Of a stretch of DNA of 60,595 nucleotides, positions 34,520-42,654 are shown in pieces (position 1 is the first letter of the stretch; every line of letters begins with the position of its first letter). The DNA comes from CAYHPY01 sp964358485. GTDB taxonomy: Bacteria; Elusimicrobiota; Elusimicrobia; UBA1565; UBA9628. The notes under the pieces are model-generated. The model had not been told where the DNA came from, did no database searches, and was given only the letters and a program-made list of their open reading frames with translations. The stretch covers positions 1 through 60,595 of the forward strand of contig CAYHPY010000010.1 of the NCBI GenBank assembly GCA_964358485.1, written 5' to 3'. The position numbers and the translations under genes were made by a program.

Positions 34520-35884
34520 ATGGCCACCGACTCTCCCACCCAACCCCGCGTCCTGCGCGCCCTCGGACGCTTCGACCTCATCCTGCTCAACATCGTGGCC
34601 GTCGTCAACATCAACGGGGTCCCGCCGACCGCGGTGTACGGCCAGGCCGCGGTCCTGCTTTGGGTCTTGGCTTTCCTGGTGTTCTTCGTCCCCGAGGCCG
34701 TGGCGGTCCTGGAATTCAGCCGCCGCTACCCGGGGGAAGGCGGCGTCTACCTGTGGACTCGCAAAAGCTTCGGCGACGGGCACGGATTCCTCTCGGGCTG
34801 GTGCTACTGGACCAATAACCTGTTCTATGTCCCGGTGATGCTCCTGTATCTGGCGGGCATCGCGGCCTACGCCGGAGGGCCGGATTCGGCGGGGCTGGTG
34901 GACTCCAAGCTTTTCGTCGGTTCGGTGGCCTTCGGGTGGCTGGCCTTCATGGCGGCCTTGAACATCCGGGGCCTGGGCGTCGGCAAATGGGTGCAGAACA
35001 TCGGCGGACTCAGCGCGGCGCTCAGCGTAGTCCTGGTTTTGGCGGCCGCCGCCCTCGGCTGGTGGAAGGGCACCCTCCAACATCCCCCCCTGCTGGCCTC
35101 CGCCGGTTGGGAGATGGCCGCCAGCTTCGCGGTCATGTGCAACGCCTTCATCGGCATCGAGCTGGCCTGCGCCATGGGCGACGAAATCCGCGACCCCGCC
35201 AAGGACGTCAAGCCCGCCATCTTCATCGCGGGTGCCGTGTCCCTGGCCTCCTACGCCTTGGTCACCTGGGGCATCCTGGCACTGGTCCCCCTGGAGAAGA
35301 TCGGGGTCATCCAAGGGATCATGCAGGCCCTCTCCGTTGGTGCCCAGGACGCGGGCGCGGGCTGGATCGTGGCTCCCATCGCCGTGGTCATGGCCCTGGC
35401 CATCGGGGGCTCGTCGAGCGCCTGGTTCTCGGGCTCGGCGCGCATTCCCTTCGTGGCCGGGATCGACTCCGCCCTGCCCGCCGCCCTGGGCAAGGTTCAC
35501 CCCAAGTGGCATTCCCCTTATATCGCCCTCATCGTCTGCGCGGTCCTGGGGGCGTTTTTCACGGCGGTGTCCTTGACCGGTTCGAGCGTGGCCGAGGCCT
35601 ACCAGATCCTGCTCAAGGCCTCGGTCGTCCTTCAGATGATTCCGTTCATCTATGTCTTTCTGGCCCTGGCGCGCCTGCCCGACGTTTCCACAGCCAAACG
35701 CTTGGCGGGGGTCATCGGCTTTCTGACGGTTTCCTCCGTGGTCGTCCTCGCCTTCATCCCGACCGCCGATGTGGGCAATGCGGCGGTCTTCGAAACCAAG
35801 ATGGCGGCGGGCGTGCTCGGACCGATTTTGACGGGCTGGCTGTTCTACCGCCGGGGCCAAGCCCGCGCGGCGGCGGCCCGATGA
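34520..35884 (+). CDS. APC-family amino acid permease
   Basis: A 454-residue protein with about twelve helices. Motifs include the N-terminal GRFDLILLNIVAVVNINGVP (unwound helix 1), FSRRYPGEGGVYLWTRKSFGDGHGF (helix 2-3 loop), FAVMCNAFIGIELACAMGDEIRDPAKD (helix 6) and SGSARIPFVAG. These are hallmarks of APC/APA permeases that exchange or import amino acids. TACAAT with an upstream TG dinucleotide lies 10 nt before the ATG. Its TGA overlaps the ATG of the aminotransferase gene (ATGA), so the two form an operon: uptake of an amino compound followed by its transamination. Confidence 0.9.
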   Translation: MATDSPTQPRVLRALGRFDLILLNIVAVVNINGVPPTAVYGQAAVLLWVLAFLVFFVPEAVAVLEFSRRYPGEGGVYLWTRKSFGDGHGFLSGWCYWTNNLFYVPVMLLYLAGIAAYAGGPDSAGLVDSKLFVGSVAFGWLAFMAALNIRGLGVGKWVQNIGGLSAALSVVLVLAAAALGWWKGTLQHPPLLASAGWEMAASFAVMCNAFIGIELACAMGDEIRDPAKDVKPAIFIAGAVSLASYALVTWGILALVPLEKIGVIQGIMQALSVGAQDAGAGWIVAPIAVVMALAIGGSSSAWFSGSARIPFVAGIDSALPAALGKVHPKWHSPYIALIVCAVLGAFFTAVSLTGSSVAEAYQILLKASVVLQMIPFIYVFLALARLPDVSTAKRLAGVIGFLTVSSVVVLAFIPTADVGNAAVFETKMAAGVLGPILTGWLFYRRGQARAAAAR

Positions 35885-37236
35885 GCACAACCGTCGACCG
35901 TTCCCGGCTCAAGGCCCTGATGGCCCGGGAGACCGCCTCCTTCGTCCGGACTCATCCGAAATCCGCGGCCCTTTTCCGCAAGGCCCGCCGCTCCATGCCG
36001 GGCGGGGTGCCGATGAACTGGATGTCCAAATGGCCGGGGGGATTTCCCTTGTTCGTCTCCCGGGCCCAGGGCGCGCGCTTCACCGACGCCGACGGCCACG
36101 CCTATGTGGACCTCTGCCTGGGCGACACCGGCGCCATGACCGGCCACGCCCCGCCCGCCGCCGTCCAAGCCATCCGCTCCCGCCTGGACCGGGGACTCAC
36201 CGCCATGCTCCCCACCGAGGACGCCCTGGCGGTGAGCGCCGAACTCAAGCGCCGGGTGGGGCTTCCGTACTGGCAATTCGCCCTCACCGCCACCGACGCC
36301 AACCGATTCTCCCTGCGCCTGGCGCGGCTGGTCACCGGCCGCCCCAAAATCCTGGTCTTCAACTATTGCTACCACGGAACCGTGGACGAGGCCTTTATCA
36401 CCCTGAAAGACGGCAAGCCCGCCCGCCGGCGCGGCAATATCGGCCCGCCCGTGGACCCGGCCCTGACCACGAAGGTCGTCGAATTCAACGATCTGCCCGC
36501 CCTAAAGGCCGCCCTGGCACCGGGAGACGTGGCCGCCGTCCTGGCCGAGCCCGCCTTGACCAATGTCGGCATCGTGGCCCCGGCGCCGGGCTTTCACCGG
36601 GCCCTGCGGGCGTTGACGAGAAAGGCCGGGACGCTTCTGATTCTAGACGAGACCCACACCATCTGCGCCGGCCCCGGCGGCTGTACCCGGGAGTGGAAGC
36701 TCTCCCCGGATTTCTGGGTGCTGGGCAAGCCCATCGGCTCCGGCATTCCCGCCGCCGCTTACGGGTTCACCGCGGAGGTGGCGCGCCGGGCGCAGGAGCT
36801 CATTCGGGTCGAGGATTGCGATGTGGGCGGCATCGGCGGAACCTTGGCCGCCAACGCCCTGTCCATGGCCGCCATGCGCGTGACCCTGGAGAAAATTCTG
36901 ACCCCGGCGGCCTTCCGCCGCATGGACGCGACGGCCGCGCGCTTTACTTCCGGCGTGTCGGAGGCCATCCAGGAGGCCGGGGTGGGCTGGCATGTCACCC
37001 GGTTGGGCTGCCGGGCGGAGTATCTCTTCCACGAGACCCCTCCACGCAACGGAGGGGAGGCGGCCGCGGCGGCCGATTTCGAGCTGGAGCGCTTCATGCA
37101 CCTGTACTCCCTCAACCGCGGGGTCCTGCTCACGCCCTTTCACAACATGGCCCTGATGAGCCCCGCCACGACGAACGCGGACGTGGACCGGCATACTTCG
37201 ATTTTTCGCTCGGCCTTGGTCGAACTTCTGGCTTAG
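35881..37236 (+). CDS. Class III PLP-dependent aminotransferase (GSA-aminomutase-like)
   Basis: A 451-residue enzyme starting at ATG 35881, overlapping the permease stop. The N terminus LFRKARRSMPGGVPMNWM and the segment GARFTDADGHAYVDLCLGDTGAMTGHAPP follow glutamate-1-semialdehyde-aminomutase and related class III enzymes. The PLP site includes LLILDETHTICAGPGG (Asp binding the pyridine nitrogen) and DFWVLGKPIGSGIPAA (Schiff-base Lys). Such enzymes convert amino acids or beta-amino acids; true HemL is unlikely because the usual flanking motifs differ. The operon with an APC permease suggests catabolism of an imported amino acid. Substrate unknown. Confidence 0.88.
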   Translation: MSTTVDRSRLKALMARETASFVRTHPKSAALFRKARRSMPGGVPMNWMSKWPGGFPLFVSRAQGARFTDADGHAYVDLCLGDTGAMTGHAPPAAVQAIRSRLDRGLTAMLPTEDALAVSAELKRRVGLPYWQFALTATDANRFSLRLARLVTGRPKILVFNYCYHGTVDEAFITLKDGKPARRRGNIGPPVDPALTTKVVEFNDLPALKAALAPGDVAAVLAEPALTNVGIVAPAPGFHRALRALTRKAGTLLILDETHTICAGPGGCTREWKLSPDFWVLGKPIGSGIPAAAYGFTAEVARRAQELIRVEDCDVGGIGGTLAANALSMAAMRVTLEKILTPAAFRRMDATAARFTSGVSEAIQEAGVGWHVTRLGCRAEYLFHETPPRNGGEAAAAADFELERFMHLYSLNRGVLLTPFHNMALMSPATTNADVDRHTSIFRSALVELLA

Positions 37237-37422
37237 ATTTATTTCGTTTTGGCTTTGTCCAAGGAGTTCTGAGCGGCGTTTCCCGGAGTGACGCGCCCCT
37301 AGGGCATTAACCAACTCTCCGGCGCGGTGCCATGCATGTAGGACTCGGTCCGGACCGAATTCCTGCAGGCCCCTTGTTCCTGTCCCGCCGGTTTCGCCAG
37401 AGCGCCACCCGAACGGATCCGC
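37237..37422. other. Intergenic region between two convergent aminotransferase genes
   Basis: 186 bp with no supported gene. It holds a perfect 14-bp palindrome TCGGTCCGGACCGA at 37345-37358 and no clear terminator with a T tract. Confidence 0.5.
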
Positions 37423-38772
37423 CTACAGCCGAAACTTCTTATAAGCCTCCGCCAAAGACCCCTCCATCGCCTCCAGGAAACGGTCCAGCTCCGGGTAGGA
37501 AATGGTCAAGGCCGGCTCCACGCGCAGGCAGCGCGCGTTGATATAAGTCCCGCTGATGAGGATCTGCCGCGCGAAGAGGCTCTTGGCCACGGCGTAGCCG
37601 ATCTCGTGGTCGGCGAACTCCATCCCCAGCATCAACCCCCGCCCCCGGGCCAGCTTCAGGGCCTTGGGCCGCTTGCGCGCCAAGGCGTTGAGGTGCTTGA
37701 GCAGGTAGCGGCCTTTCTCCCCCGCCTGCCGGGGCAGGTCTTCCTCAAGGATGACCGCGACGGTCGCGATGGCTCCGGCGCAGCACACCGGGTTGCCGCC
37801 GAAGGTGGTGGTGTGCAAAAACGGATTCTCAATATAGCGCTCCCAAACCCGCTTGGTGCCCACGCACGCCCCGATGGGCACGACGCCGCCGCCCAGGCCC
37901 TTGCCCAGGGCCATGAGGTCCGGCGCCACCCCGTCGTGCTCGCAGGCGAACATCTTGCCGGTGCGGCCCATGCCGGACTGGACCTCGTCGAAGACCAGGA
38001 CCGCGCCGTACTTGTCGCAAAGCTCGCGCGCCGCGGCCAGATAACCCGGGGGCGCCACATTGATGCCGCCATCGCCCTGAATGGGCTCCAGGACCACGGC
38101 GGCCACCCGGTCGCCCGAGAAGTCGCAGGTTTCCATCAGGGTCTTCAAGGCGTCCTTGTCTCCGAACGGGACATGCGACCAGTTGAGGAGCGGCAGGAAA
38201 GGCTCTCGGAAGACCGCCTTGGAGGTTCCACCCAAGGAACCCAGGCTCTTGCCGTGAAAGCCCCCCACCGCGCCGATGAAGTGTTTGCGACCGGTGGCCA
38301 GCATCGCCATTTTGAGACAGCCCTCGACGGATTCGGTCCCGGAATTGGTGAAGAAGGAGAAGCGCAGGTCCCCCGGGGTGATCATGGCCAGGAGATTGGC
38401 CAGATAAGTCCGAAAGGGATCGATAAGCTCCTGGGAGTGGATGCCTTGGCGTCCGAGCTGGTCCATGACGGCCTTAAGCACCTTGGGGTGGCGGTGGCCG
38501 GTGACATAGACCCCGAAGCCGCCCAACATGTCCAAAAATTCCTTGCCGTTGATGTCTTTAAAGGAGGACCCGCCGTCCGACCATTCGACCGCCGTGTAGT
38601 CGGTGCTGACGGATTTGCGGTATTTTAGGAAGCCCTCATTGACGTGGTCGATCCAGTACTTGATGGATTCCCGGGTGACGCGCTTGCGCTCCTCGGGATT
38701 GAGGGTCTTCTTGCCGATCAGGTCCAGAACATACGCCGACTGCCGGGCCGCCTTCTTCAAATCTTGTCGCAT
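37423..38772 (-). CDS. patA: Putrescine aminotransferase (PatA/YgjG-like)
   Basis: A 449-residue class III aminotransferase. It matches E. coli PatA over its whole length as I recall it: LDLIGKKTLNPEERKRVTRE near the start, HVNEGFLKYRKSVSTDY, LGGFGVYVTGHRHPKV, HSQELIDPFR, FFTNSGTESVEGCLK, LEPIQGDGGI, VFDEVQSGMGRTGKMFACEH, LMALGKGLGGGVVPIGA (Schiff-base Lys) and ENPFLHTTTFGGNPVCCAGA. PatA converts putrescine (and cadaverine) to the aldehyde, using 2-oxoglutarate. TATACT lies exactly 6 nt before the ATG, so the transcript is probably leaderless. It is not in an operon with the methyltransferase upstream (17 bp, same strand, but with its own promoter). Confidence 0.93.
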   Translation of the reverse strand: MRQDLKKAARQSAYVLDLIGKKTLNPEERKRVTRESIKYWIDHVNEGFLKYRKSVSTDYTAVEWSDGGSSFKDINGKEFLDMLGGFGVYVTGHRHPKVLKAVMDQLGRQGIHSQELIDPFRTYLANLLAMITPGDLRFSFFTNSGTESVEGCLKMAMLATGRKHFIGAVGGFHGKSLGSLGGTSKAVFREPFLPLLNWSHVPFGDKDALKTLMETCDFSGDRVAAVVLEPIQGDGGINVAPPGYLAAARELCDKYGAVLVFDEVQSGMGRTGKMFACEHDGVAPDLMALGKGLGGGVVPIGACVGTKRVWERYIENPFLHTTTFGGNPVCCAGAIATVAVILEEDLPRQAGEKGRYLLKHLNALARKRPKALKLARGRGLMLGMEFADHEIGYAVAKSLFARQILISGTYINARCLRVEPALTISYPELDRFLEAMEGSLAEAYKKFRL

Positions 38773-38807
38773 GGCGGGAGTATATCGTTTTAGAGACGGA
38801 GGACAAC
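38773..38807 (-). promoter_or_regulatory. Leaderless promoter of patA
   Basis: TTGTCC (38801-38806) and TATACT (38779-38784) on the minus strand, followed by CCCGCC and the ATG. The promoter overlaps the stop region of the methyltransferase gene (ends 38790). Confidence 0.65.
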
Positions 38808-39569
38808 AATGGCGTTCCCGGTGATTGCCGAAAGGCCGCGAGGAACGCCAAAGAGATCGTAGACCCTCTCCAAGTGAAACGGTGAGGCGGCGATCAACCT
38901 CCGAAACTCCCCCCGGTCGTAACTCCGAAGGTCGTACTCGTCCGAAATGGTTTCGTTCCCCCCATTTTTTTCCACGGAAGTGAAGGAGATGATCCGCTCC
39001 CTCCTCCGTTTCCGGTCGGGCGCCACGGAAAACATCACATGCCGCGCCCTCATGCCCCGGCGGGCCGACTCAAAGACTTCCTCGTCATCGAGGGCGCGGG
39101 AGTAATCCGCCAGATCCATGCCGATCACATAAAGCCCCCTCGGGCGCAGGGAGGCGGCGGTGCCCCGCAGGTGCGCCAAGGCGTCCGCTTCGGTCAACAG
39201 ATGCCGGAAGGTGCTTTGCAGGCAGAAGGCCAGATCATAAGCGGCCGGACGCCGGAAAGTCCTCAGGTCGGCCGCTGCCAAGTCCGCGCCCGGCAGGCGC
39301 CGCCGCGCGTAGGCCAGCATTTTCCCGTTGGAATCGTAGCCCGCCGTTTTCCAGCCCCGCCGGAAGAGGACCCGCAGGTAACGCCCCGTGCCGCAGGCCG
39401 GTTCCAGACAGCGCTTTCCCCCGTTGCCGTGGCGGGCGTGGAGCTTTTCCAGGAGGTCGACCTCGGCCTCGGTGCCGTCCCAATGGACCAGGTCGTAGAG
39501 TTCCGGCCGGGCGTAGAGCCCGGGCGGAGGGTCAGGCTTCGGGGTAGGCTTCGGATTCCGGCTTGACAT
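38790..39569 (-). CDS. Class I SAM-dependent methyltransferase
   Basis: A 259-residue protein. Motif I is CLEPACGTGRYLRVL (SAM binding), followed by GYDSNGKMLAYARRRL (motif II), DLAAADLRTF (motif III) and LRPRGLYVIGMDLADY (motif post-I/IV). The substrate is not known. The ATG 39569 lies 38 bp inside the 3' end of the PLD gene, a long but possible overlap; a later start would cost the Pro-rich first residues only. The C-terminal beta-strand region (ETISDEYDLRSYDRGEFRRL) is typical of small-molecule methyltransferases. Confidence 0.85.
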   Translation of the reverse strand: MSSRNPKPTPKPDPPPGLYARPELYDLVHWDGTEAEVDLLEKLHARHGNGGKRCLEPACGTGRYLRVLFRRGWKTAGYDSNGKMLAYARRRLPGADLAAADLRTFRRPAAYDLAFCLQSTFRHLLTEADALAHLRGTAASLRPRGLYVIGMDLADYSRALDDEEVFESARRGMRARHVMFSVAPDRKRRRERIISFTSVEKNGGNETISDEYDLRSYDRGEFRRLIAASPFHLERVYDLFGVPRGLSAITGNAIVVLRL

Positions 39570-42477
39570 CGAACACCGGCTGGCGCTTGGGCGCCTTGGG
39601 CGCCGTGCCGCGCTCGAACATTTGCGCGAAGGCGGCCGCGAAGCGCGCGATCAAAGCGGCGTCGTTGTAGAAGCTGGCGTTTTCAAAGCTCAAGGTCTCG
39701 GCCCGGGAGGAGTAGTTGAAGGAGCCGCTCTCCAGCATCTGACCGTCGAAGATCGCGAACTTGTTGTGCATCTTCTGATAGCGCGGGTCGCGGGTGCGGT
39801 CCGGCCCGGTGAGGATGCGCAGGTCGAAGCCGTGCCAGGCGAACCAGTTGTCGAGCTTGGAGGTGCCGGATTGGCTCTTGTCCATCACGATGCGGACGGC
39901 GATGCCGCGCTCCTTGGCCTTCAGAAGGGCCTCGGCGATCGGCTGGGAGAAAAAGCTGAACATGGCGATCTCGATGGTGGCCTTGGAGGCCTGGATGGCC
40001 CGGACCAAGGCGGCCTCGATGCCGGCGTTGGGAGAGAACATCTGCATGGGGAATTTTTCCCCATGAAGGGCGATCGGCGTCCCCTGGCTCCGGGGCATTT
40101 CCGAAGGCTCGGCCTTTTCCCGCCCGGAGGATTCCGCCACCGCTTCGGCCTTGGGCATGGCCGAGTCGGTCCGGCTCAGGATTTTCTTGAGCAGTTTCAA
40201 ATCCATCTTCTCGCCCAAGGAGCGCATGTATTGGAAATACTCCAAGGCGCCGGAGACCCGCTTCTTCTCCACGGTGAAAGTGACGTTCTCGTAATGGTCG
40301 GCTTCGGATTGATGGGTGTAGTTGTAGGAACCCAACTGCAGGAGGCCGTCATCCACGATCACAAACTTGTTGTGCATGATCCCGCCCAGGCGGCCCTTGA
40401 GCAGGAGGACGTTGTAGCCCTTGGCCCGGAGCAGTTCCACGACCATGGCCTTGGGCATGCGCGGGGTGATGCCGTCGTCCTCGTAGCCCGTGGTGTAGAC
40501 GTGGCTGCGGTCGAGCAAAACCTCGATCTTCACGCCCCGCTTCTTGGCCCGCTGGAGGGCGTCCCAGAACCCCTGCTGATTGAACTCGTACATGGCCACG
40601 CGCAGGGTCTTCTTGGCGGAATCGATGGCCTTGACGAGCTCGGCCTCGACCGGCTCGTTGGGCCGGAAGGCGCTGGACGGGAAATCCAGGCCGTTGAAGG
40701 CCACGCGCTCGGCCGCGGGCAGGGGCGCGTGGCTCGGCTCGCCCGGAAGCGGCGGGCCCCGGGGCGCGAACACGTTGTCGCGCATTTGCTGATCGGTGGG
40801 CAGGGCCCCGTCCGGATAGGCGGGCGCCTCCTGGGCGGCGTAGAACATGTGCTCGAAGGTTTTCTCGAAGGCGCCGACGTCGGTCTTGTCGTTGAGGAAA
40901 TTCGCGTTCTCGAAATTATTGACCCCGGCGTTCTTGGTGGCGTTGCCCGAGCCGGTCTCGACCAGCTTCCCGTCGAAAATGAAGTACTTGTTGTGCATCT
41001 TCTCGGCGAGGGGATAATCGCTTTCCTCCCCGTTGGGCCCGCCCAGCAGGCGCACCTGCGCCCCGCGGCGCGCCAAAAAGCCCAGGAAGAGCTGGACATG
41101 ATCGTAGGCGGCCTGGCTCTTGTCGGCCACCACCCGCACCTTCACCCCGCGGGTGAGGGCGCGCTCCAGGGCGTCGGCGATCTTGCGCGATTCCATGACG
41201 AAAGCGGCGGCGTCCACGGAGACCTTGGAAGCGTCGATGGCGGCGGCGATGGAATCCTCGAAGCCCTCGGTGGGGGTGAAAACCCAGGCGGGGAGCTTGA
41301 TCCCGTTGTAGGAGATTCTTTTCTTGGAATCGGAGGGCGGCGCCGCAACCTCCAGCGGCCACTCCTTGGACGCGGATTCCTCCACCCCGACGCTGATGGC
41401 CTTCAAGTGCTTCCAGGCGGCCTGATACGCCTTGACCCGGTCGACATCGGTGGTAAACAGCACGTTTTCGTAATGGTTCTTCTCCGAGGTGTAGGTCCAG
41501 TTGTAGGAGCCGAACTCGGCCATCTTCCCGTCGAAAACCGCGAACTTGTGATGGTTGATGCCGTACTTGGTCGGCCGCCCGATGACGGTAACGTCCACCT
41601 TGTTGCGGATCAGCGCCCAAATCTGTTCGCTGCGGTAGCGTTTGTAGTCGGCGTCCGGCTCATTGCGGGGATTGACCGCGGAGTCGCACAGCAGGACCGA
41701 GACCTTGACCCCGCGCTTCTTGGCGGCGAGCAGGGCCTTGAGAATGGCCCGCGACGTGAACTCATAGAGGACGATCTGCACCGACTTCATCGAGCTGTCG
41801 ATCGCGCTGATCAGGAGAGGCTCGACGGGCTCGTTGGGGCGGAAGGCCACCGAGGGGAAATTCTTGCCGTTGAAGCCGACCCTCCGGGATTTGGTCGGGC
41901 CGCCGCCGTCATCGCCGGGCTGGTCGGGCTCCGGGGTCTTGACCTTGGCGGAGGGATGATACGCCCCCTCGGTGAAGGCGGAAACATCCTCGGGCACCGC
42001 GGCCATGACGCCGAGCTTGGCCTCGAAGGAGCGGCCCGCGTGTTCGCTCAGCCCCCCGAGGTCGCCCTCCTCGAGATTGGGAGTCGGAAGCTCAGTTTGC
42101 AGGCCTTCGAGAGCGGTTTTCGGCGCCTGGTGATCGCCGGGTTCCCCGGGAGCGTCGGTCCCGGGGGCGGCGGGAAGAACCTGTCCGGCCGACATCGGAG
42201 ACAACACGGACGGGGTCGGCAGGCTCTCGGCGCCCGGGGCCCAAACGCCTGCGGGAGAGGGAGCGCCGATGACGGAGGGTCCGGACAAGAAGGGAGCGGA
42301 AAGGCGTGGAGCGCCGTTGGTCAGGCGCGGGGCGGAGGAACCGGCCGCGCCCAGGGAACCGGAGACCGGGGTCAGCGGCGTGGAAAGGCGAACCTTGACG
42401 GGGGCCGCGGATTGGGCGAAAACGGGACCCGGCCCGGCGACAATGAGGGCCAATAAAAGCCGCAACATTCGGCGCAT
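39532..42477 (-). CDS. Secreted phospholipase-D-like protein with four HKD modules
   Basis: A 981-residue protein from ATG 42477, chosen because TATACT lies 7 nt upstream. The signal peptide is MRRMLRLLLALIVAGPGPVFAQ. Residues ~22-195 are Ala/Pro/Ser/Gly-rich (SAPRLTNGAPRLSAPFL). Four PLDc_2-type modules follow, each with a complete HxK(x)4D motif: HHKFAVFDGK (His~310), HNKYFIFDGK (~495), HNKFVIVDDG (~702) and HNKFAIFDGQ (~904). Each module begins with a similar RxxxNGxxxPxxxFxPNE start. Canonical PLDs have two HKD motifs forming one active site, so this protein could hold two. It may act on lipids or nucleic acids outside the cytoplasm. All catalytic residues look intact. Confidence 0.88.
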   Translation of the reverse strand: MRRMLRLLLALIVAGPGPVFAQSAAPVKVRLSTPLTPVSGSLGAAGSSAPRLTNGAPRLSAPFLSGPSVIGAPSPAGVWAPGAESLPTPSVLSPMSAGQVLPAAPGTDAPGEPGDHQAPKTALEGLQTELPTPNLEEGDLGGLSEHAGRSFEAKLGVMAAVPEDVSAFTEGAYHPSAKVKTPEPDQPGDDGGGPTKSRRVGFNGKNFPSVAFRPNEPVEPLLISAIDSSMKSVQIVLYEFTSRAILKALLAAKKRGVKVSVLLCDSAVNPRNEPDADYKRYRSEQIWALIRNKVDVTVIGRPTKYGINHHKFAVFDGKMAEFGSYNWTYTSEKNHYENVLFTTDVDRVKAYQAAWKHLKAISVGVEESASKEWPLEVAAPPSDSKKRISYNGIKLPAWVFTPTEGFEDSIAAAIDASKVSVDAAAFVMESRKIADALERALTRGVKVRVVADKSQAAYDHVQLFLGFLARRGAQVRLLGGPNGEESDYPLAEKMHNKYFIFDGKLVETGSGNATKNAGVNNFENANFLNDKTDVGAFEKTFEHMFYAAQEAPAYPDGALPTDQQMRDNVFAPRGPPLPGEPSHAPLPAAERVAFNGLDFPSSAFRPNEPVEAELVKAIDSAKKTLRVAMYEFNQQGFWDALQRAKKRGVKIEVLLDRSHVYTTGYEDDGITPRMPKAMVVELLRAKGYNVLLLKGRLGGIMHNKFVIVDDGLLQLGSYNYTHQSEADHYENVTFTVEKKRVSGALEYFQYMRSLGEKMDLKLLKKILSRTDSAMPKAEAVAESSGREKAEPSEMPRSQGTPIALHGEKFPMQMFSPNAGIEAALVRAIQASKATIEIAMFSFFSQPIAEALLKAKERGIAVRIVMDKSQSGTSKLDNWFAWHGFDLRILTGPDRTRDPRYQKMHNKFAIFDGQMLESGSFNYSSRAETLSFENASFYNDAALIARFAAAFAQMFERGTAPKAPKRQPVFDVKPESEAYPEA

Positions 42478-42484
42478 TGATGAG

Positions 42485-42490
42485 AGTATA
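42485..42490 (-). promoter_or_regulatory. -10 element of the PLD gene (leaderless)
   Basis: TATACT on the minus strand, 7 nt before the ATG at 42477. It lies in the divergent gap shared with the MFS gene at 42655. Confidence 0.6.
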
Positions 42491-42642
42491 GCCCGCCGCT
42501 CCTTTATAGACAGGTGGCATAGGGCCCAAAATCCGAAAACAAATGGCCCGGCCCTTTTGGCCCGAAAGGCCCAGACCGCGCAGGGCACCCCGCCGGGAGG
42601 ATTATGGGTCCTTGGTCCGTCGCGGAAAAAGGCCCCCCTTGC

Positions 42643-42648
42643 TTTAAT
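42643..42648 (+). promoter_or_regulatory. -10 element of the MFS gene at 42655 (leaderless)
   Basis: TTTAAT followed by GACACC and the ATG. The spacing of 6 nt again places the transcription start at the start codon. No clear -35 hexamer. Confidence 0.5.
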
Positions 42649-42654
42649 GACACC

